Shown: positions 59,726 through 64,000 of the stretch, piece after piece
Layout: each line of letters starts with the position of its first letter
Position numbering within the stretch: the first letter of the stretch is position 1
Assembly (NCBI GenBank): GCA_036971715.1
Contig: JAVHJL010000001.1
Coordinates: 4,774,001-4,838,000, forward strand
Direction: 5' to 3'
DNA length: 64,000 nt
Source: Arthrobotrys musiformis
Lineage: Eukaryota > Ascomycota > Orbiliomycetes > Orbiliales > Orbiliaceae
Translations under genes and position numbers: made by a program
The notes under the pieces: generated by a model
Told to the model about the DNA's origin: nothing
Databases searched by the model: none
The model's input: the letters and a program-made list of their open reading frames with translations, nothing else

Positions 59726-59778
59726 TTGCGACACCCTCCCACGAGGGCTTGAGTCGCAAATGGTGGGTTCGAATCCAC
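59726..59778 (+). ncRNA. candidate structured RNA or tRNA-derived relic
   Basis: A 7-bp stem TTGCGAC/GTCGCAA (59726-59732 with 59753-59759) encloses a 5-bp hairpin CCCTC/GAGGG (59734-59738 with 59743-59747). Directly after it comes GTGG-GTTCGAAT-CCAC (59763-59778), a small hairpin with a B-box-like GGTTCGAATCC. It does not fold as a standard tRNA: the T-arm-like loop has 8 bases on a 4-bp stem, and no A box or acceptor stem is found. It could be a decayed tRNA or a Pol III-type element. Confidence 0.35.
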
Positions 59779-60748
59779 AACTCTGCATGAGGCAGCGAGC
59801 AGAAATGGCTCGCGATCTGGGAATAAGACTAACTAGCGATATCGCGATATAATTTGATCATGTACAGTTTTACCCGGAACAAATACCACGCACGATTTCG
59901 TTCCCAGCATGACCCATGCGGTCCACCCGGGCACTTATTTCCCTGCTTACAAACATTAGCTAGAATGCAGGGAACCAGTAGGATGCACATGCGGCCTCAA
60001 CTTTGGATATCTATATGTATCTATACGTATATACAAGCTGGGATCTCGAGATATATACACACAGTACGTACATGTATACAACTCGAACAGTCGACCGGAC
60101 TTACAAGCTTGTCAGATCAAACTAATCTCGCGGTGTAATTCATTCCACAATGCCTATTAATAGCTACTAGTGGTCTCGGGCCCAGCCTCTCACATGCATG
60201 GTCGCAGGTGGCATGTGGGCGCTTCTGTAAGTTATTGATACTTGCATGTAATTTACTGTGCCACAGGGTGTTGTTTATGAAAGGCAGTTCTGGCCCAATC
60301 CCGTTGCATGCAAATATAATATCTTTCTGATACGTATTAAACGTTGTAGGATCTGGATTGCATTACAACGAAAAAAGTCTTGACAATTTGATAAAGACCC
60401 TTTCAATTCCTAGTACAGCTAACTAGTGTGCTATATCTACTCCGTACTCGGTGCCTCGAATTTGCGAAGCTTGAAAGTCGAAGGGCCACAACGCGAAATC
60501 TGGCGCCCTTTTCGAATTTCCAACACTCAACTCAAACTCAACCCGGATATCGGTGGTATTCGCGTCGGCGAGTCTCAAGCTCAAGGTTGACTGGCGCTAG
60601 AAGTGTGCTTAAGCGCTTGCACCGATTGGCCAGATCGAACGTTCGAACACGGAATCATATATACTTACTTTCCATGGTTCTCTAATTAATCTAGAACCAC
60701 CCCCACCAACGTACCCAGCGAAGTTTTAAGATAAGTAATCCCTGACGA

Positions 60749-60770
60749 GTCCGTGGCGCAATGGACTAGC
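60749..60770 (+). tRNA. 5' fragment resembling tRNA-Arg (A box only)
   Basis: GTCCGTGGCGCAATGGACTA matches the acceptor 5' strand, A box and D-arm of a fungal tRNA-Arg, including TGGCGCAATGG. No anticodon arm, B box or 3' acceptor strand follows, so this is a truncated copy rather than a working gene. Confidence 0.4.
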
Positions 60771-61306
60771 CAGATACTGTTTTTTCTCGTCGATTATCTA
60801 GTGGTGCTGTTGCATGGAATATTATGAAAGGTTGCATAAATATGACCCTAGGAGTGAGGGAAATCTTATCTATAGGATAGGCGTTTTTCTACATCGATTT
60901 TCTAATGTATGTGCATCTAGGTACATACCTACCTTCCATCAGCCTTGCTCTAGCCGCTGCCTGTTTGCTTTATGCAAGCGGCTAGGTAATTACACCTACC
61001 GTACAGGACCGAACCGCAAGATATTAATAGTGTTCGAAAATTCGAATGTTCTGGTGGTCCGAAATATATAAACTTCTCCCGACTGGCGAAAAAGGAGAGA
61101 ATTTTACCAAATATTCGGCTAGTAATGTAGCTAGTACTGCAGATATAGGATCTTGACTACACACTCCCTCTCGATCCCCAACTTCCCTATAGATTAGGTG
61201 ACTACGGTTATCTATCCATTTCACTCCTACCGTACCTCGCTTCATTGTACTAGTCGCGATTACAATTTCCGGGTTTCTTTTAATTTTGCTTCTTATTTTC
61301 TTTCTT

Positions 61307-61338
61307 TTGTCTCCTGCGCAGCACAGCCCTTTGGTTGT
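61307..61338 (+). repeat. copy B of the shared hairpin motif, in the leader of the stonustoxin-like gene
   Basis: TTGTCTCCTGCGCAGCAC leads into a 6-bp stem (61323-61328 with 61333-61338, one G-T pair) around a CTTT loop. It ends 54 bases before the ATG at 61393. The lead block matches the one at 40501 at 17 of 18 bases, while the stem bases differ on both sides so that pairing is kept. Confidence 0.6.
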
Positions 61339-61392
61339 TTCTTATTCTTATTCTGAATTTAAAACCGATCCCAAAAAACCCCCCATTGCGAA

Positions 61393-64000
61393 ATGAGTTA
61401 TACGTCCAGTGACAGGATTTTATTTCAGCCCGCCCTCGGTCAAGATGTGCAGCTCGGCATGCTGTACGACGCACGTTCCTCGCAGTTCTTCGCCGGTATA
61501 TCCCCTTGGGATAATGCTTTTGTTAACGCTAAACAAGAACTCGACGAGGTGCGGGTTCAGAACGGTGATTTCGACTTCTGGTACTCACTCGAAGACGCGC
61601 GGAAGGGGAGTTCTCTCGATCTTGAGGGTTCTTTAAATCTCGATCTTAAGATCCTCACCGCTACGGGCTCGGCAAAGTACCTGAACGACATGAAGTCAAG
61701 TACGCATGAAGCGCGGGCCGACGTATCGTGCACTATTGCGCGCCGAACCCGTCGCATTCCGCAAGAAGTCCTATCGGCTGTAAAGTACAGCAAATATTTC
61801 AACGACACCCGCTACACTCACTTCGTTGCTGAAGTGGTTGAAGGCGGAAGTGCTACTCTCAGCTTTGCCTGGTCTTGTTCATCAGACGAGGAGGCCAAGA
61901 GGATTACGGGTGAGCTCAAGGCTGGCATTTTTAAGATCCCAGCGATAGGCAGCGCCAAGGTGGAGTTCACAGCAGAGGAAAAATCAAAGTTCGAGAATGT
62001 CAAGATATCTTACAGTGGCGCGATAGCCGAGAACGTCTCCAATCTCGAGGATGCCTGCCGGGTTGCCCATGACATGCCGAAGAAGCTAGCCAAACAGCTG
62101 AACACACTCTCTTATAAGCTTCTGCCGCTCCAATTACTTGATAGTGAAGCACACCGCCTTACACGCAGTCTTGACGCTGGCCTGGTCGCCAGAACGGCTG
62201 CTGTGCTTAAAGCTGGCAGCACAGCAGACCTTGAACTAGGGGATCTGGCAGAGCGAGAGATATTCCAGCAATTCCCTGCAATAAAACGTCAGATATCGAA
62301 CTTCCAGGCAGCGTTTTCTATAGCTAGAACCGAATTTATAACAGAGGCGCGCCAAATTCTGCCGGAGCTAAGAGACGGTACAATGAGTAGGATGTACATG
62401 GTGAGGACCGACAAACTATGCACGGCTATCAGCCTCCTCCAGAGGCGTATTAAACTAGCTGGACAGTTTATTCGCCGCAAGGACCGCGAAGCTAGTATGC
62501 TTCGCACGATAGTCGCAGAGTTGCAGCAATCGAACTTTGAGAATCATCTCGGCAAACCTATAATTCCCTCGCGGTCCTTTATCGGCGGCGGGAGCCCCAG
62601 ATTGTTCCTATCTTTGGGAGGGCCTTCGATTGGACGTGCCAAACACCCGCTTCAGGCGAGTATTGAGTCTGGGCTTTCTGGTGGTGGCTCCTATGTTACG
62701 AGATACGGGGGGGACGACGCTGAAGGAGAAGACGATTTAGACGACGACGAGGAAGAGTGGTTTCAAACTGCCCCCAAAATAGCAGAATCTTGTGCGGACC
62801 TCTGCCGGCAGCGTTCACTGACAATTCCGGGAGTTACCGTCGCTTTCGGAGTAGCAAGCATTGACGGGGCATACCTCCTAGGAGAAACTAAGAAGACCAA
62901 GACTAGTGCTGGCGACATCGTGCTAGACAGCCAAGGCAAGCTTCTCATCGTCACTGGAATGCTCCCTAAGGCCCCCGGCCCCCCAGAGCTGACTGTCGAA
63001 GGCCAAACTATCACCGTTTCTTTGCCTCAAGAGCGCCAGGGGCCAGAGGAGCTGGCTATACCGACGACAGGCTTTACTATCGGGTACCGTCGCCGACCCG
63101 ATCTTTTCAACGACGGTATCCTCCCTCCGGCGAGCAACGATAAGCTTTTTACCAAGGTCGACTGTAGTGCGTCTGAAAAATCGGTAGTACTTGACTCAAG
63201 GACAGGCGATTGCGACTACGAGGTGGCAATTCGCGTCCAAACAATCGTGGGAGCGTCGGAATGGAGCACCCCTATCGTAGTCCGCACAGCTAAGCTGCAA
63301 TCAGTGGCTTGCGAGATGATCGATTTCTTCAACAGGGATAGAGACATGCTCTCGAAGCCGGGGCGTGCGCCTGGGGGTGAGCCGTGGGAAATGTACTTTT
63401 CCAGTGGTAACTATAACAATGAGACACTCTTGCTGGGTCACACGGAAGTTGCTCGGTGTCAGAGCACTCATCCACAATTTATAAACGAGGTGGCCGTCCG
63501 TATCGTCGACGTCGCGGTAGAATTCAAACCGGAAATCAAGGCTGCGTCCGTTGAAGATGTAGACGAAACATTGGTGGTAGTTTTCGCTGGCGCAAGTGGC
63601 CACAGCAAAAACATCATGATCAATGCCTTTGTATCGTCCCTCCTAGGTGGTGAAGCCGATGACCCAGCGCGCATTCAAGTTATTGATGACCGTGAAGCCA
63701 TACAGTCCTCTTTAGCGGTAAATATTGTCACCTGCTTCCGCATCAGACCGCTCTCATCCCTTTTCCAAGGTAAAACGCTCCTCATAGTCGATACGCCGGG
63801 ATACTATGGCTCTTTAGGCGTCAAGCATGAGGTTTTCGTCACAGCGGCGATGTTAGAGTTCTTCAAGACAGTCCGCCATGTCAACGCCATCGCCTTCACC
63901 TGCCGTGCCGGCGAGATAGATACCACGGCCATAGGCTCCGTGCCGGCCAATTTCTCCTCGCTATTTGCAAAGGACATGCGTAGTTGCCTACGAACACTCT
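61393..64000 (+). CDS. stonustoxin-like perforin / FN3 / GTPase-like protein, cut by window end
   Basis: Open from the ATG at 61393 to the window edge: 869 codons, no stop or needed intron. The N-terminus has the stonustoxin/verrucotoxin family start LGQDVQLGMLYDARSSQF..GISPWD (residues 15-40), the perforin-like domain of that family. It is followed by the helical (FAT-like) part with LSYKLLPLQLLDSEAHRLTRS, an acidic linker (about 441-456) and a second short domain with IPGVTVAFGVA. A fibronectin type III domain lies at about 527-632. Residues from about 725 form a P-loop GTPase-like domain, with the P-loop position reading GASGHSKN (733-740) and a G3-like DTPG (800-803). The usual GKS/T of the P-loop is altered, so nucleotide binding may be lost. 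In fish, relatives form pores. The fungal role is unknown and no lytic activity is implied. No signal peptide, so likely cytosolic. Not on the supplied list of complete frames because it lacks its 3' end here. Confidence 0.8.
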   Translation, partial: MSYTSSDRILFQPALGQDVQLGMLYDARSSQFFAGISPWDNAFVNAKQELDEVRVQNGDFDFWYSLEDARKGSSLDLEGSLNLDLKILTATGSAKYLNDMKSSTHEARADVSCTIARRTRRIPQEVLSAVKYSKYFNDTRYTHFVAEVVEGGSATLSFAWSCSSDEEAKRITGELKAGIFKIPAIGSAKVEFTAEEKSKFENVKISYSGAIAENVSNLEDACRVAHDMPKKLAKQLNTLSYKLLPLQLLDSEAHRLTRSLDAGLVARTAAVLKAGSTADLELGDLAEREIFQQFPAIKRQISNFQAAFSIARTEFITEARQILPELRDGTMSRMYMVRTDKLCTAISLLQRRIKLAGQFIRRKDREASMLRTIVAELQQSNFENHLGKPIIPSRSFIGGGSPRLFLSLGGPSIGRAKHPLQASIESGLSGGGSYVTRYGGDDAEGEDDLDDDEEEWFQTAPKIAESCADLCRQRSLTIPGVTVAFGVASIDGAYLLGETKKTKTSAGDIVLDSQGKLLIVTGMLPKAPGPPELTVEGQTITVSLPQERQGPEELAIPTTGFTIGYRRRPDLFNDGILPPASNDKLFTKVDCSASEKSVVLDSRTGDCDYEVAIRVQTIVGASEWSTPIVVRTAKLQSVACEMIDFFNRDRDMLSKPGRAPGGEPWEMYFSSGNYNNETLLLGHTEVARCQSTHPQFINEVAVRIVDVAVEFKPEIKAASVEDVDETLVVVFAGASGHSKNIMINAFVSSLLGGEADDPARIQVIDDREAIQSSLAVNIVTCFRIRPLSSLFQGKTLLIVDTPGYYGSLGVKHEVFVTAAMLEFFKTVRHVNAIAFTCRAGEIDTTAIGSVPANFSSLFAKDMRSCLRTL

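Larger units (their letters stand above)
59408..61392. other. 2-kb intergenic region with structured elements
   Basis: Contains a nested hairpin at 59726-59778, a tRNA-like fragment at 60749-60770, an 8-bp inverted repeat CTAGCCGC/GCGGCTAG at 60950-60985, and the hairpin motif in the leader of the next gene at 61307-61338. No protein-coding gene supported. Confidence 0.5.

Noticed and set aside
59700..59800. A complete tRNA gene
   Set aside because: A B-box-like core is present, but T-arm geometry is wrong and acceptor and D arms are missing. Kept only as a low-confidence structured element.
1..64000. CRISPR array, prokaryotic operons, phage genes or intact transposase genes
   Set aside because: None seen. 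The gene structure is eukaryotic with spliceosomal introns throughout, and no transposase or reverse transcriptase motif was found.

Overview
The window is fungal nuclear DNA, most likely from a filamentous ascomycete (Pezizomycotina). Its genes are split by short introns, mostly about 50-130 bases, with GTATGT/GTAAGT-type donors and CTAAC-type branch points just before the acceptor. Several gene types are typical of that group: a PNP-NACHT-WD40 STAND receptor, a DUF3020 protein, a Ppc89/Cep57-type spindle pole protein, Cac2, an ExgD-like glucanase and an MpaB-like oxygenase. Gene density is low: 15 gene models I can support, plus one broken or uncertain locus, separated by AT-rich, microsatellite-bearing gaps of up to 4.8 kb. 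The exact lineage cannot be fixed from sequence alone.

Layout. 1-3.2 kb: no supported gene. 3.3-9.9 kb (+): a secreted Cys-rich protein, an alpha/beta hydrolase, an SRPK-like kinase and a fucose-lectin-like propeller. 10.1-12.2 kb (-): cytochrome b5-acyl-CoA dehydrogenase fusion. 12.2-15.6 kb: gene-poor, with a degenerate CACGTG-bearing tandem repeat. 15.6-20.2 kb: dienelactone hydrolase (+), an unknown protein (-) and an MpaB-like oxygenase (+). 21.3-26.1 kb (-): the PNP-NACHT-WD40 receptor. 27.1-30.7 kb (+): the Ppc89/Cep57-type protein. 32.6-34.5 kb (-): membrane-anchored exo-beta-1,3-glucanase. 36.6-37.4 kb (+): a probably frameshifted hypothetical. 38.4-39.2 kb (-): a small membrane protein with LRAT/NlpC-like His and Cys motifs. 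41.5-49.3 kb (-): a DUF3020 protein and a zf-4CXXC_R1 chromatin-type protein. 54.1-56.6 kb (+): Cac2. 58.2-59.4 kb (+): an unknown protein with an HxxxD-x5-H motif. 61.4 kb to the edge (+): a stonustoxin-like perforin/FN3/GTPase-like protein, cut by the window end.

Functional themes. Two loci look like self-defence or incompatibility machinery: the NLR-type receptor and the stonustoxin-like pore-former homologue. Two genes on either side of a 4.8-kb gap (Cac2 and the zf-4CXXC_R1 protein) and perhaps the DUF3020 protein act on chromatin. The rest are metabolic, cell-wall or secreted proteins. No pathway-type cluster is evident. The items most worth checking are the stonustoxin-like gene with an altered P-loop, the LRAT-like membrane protein, a hairpin motif found at both 40.5 and 61.3 kb whose stem differs in compensating ways, and the CACGTG repeat block.
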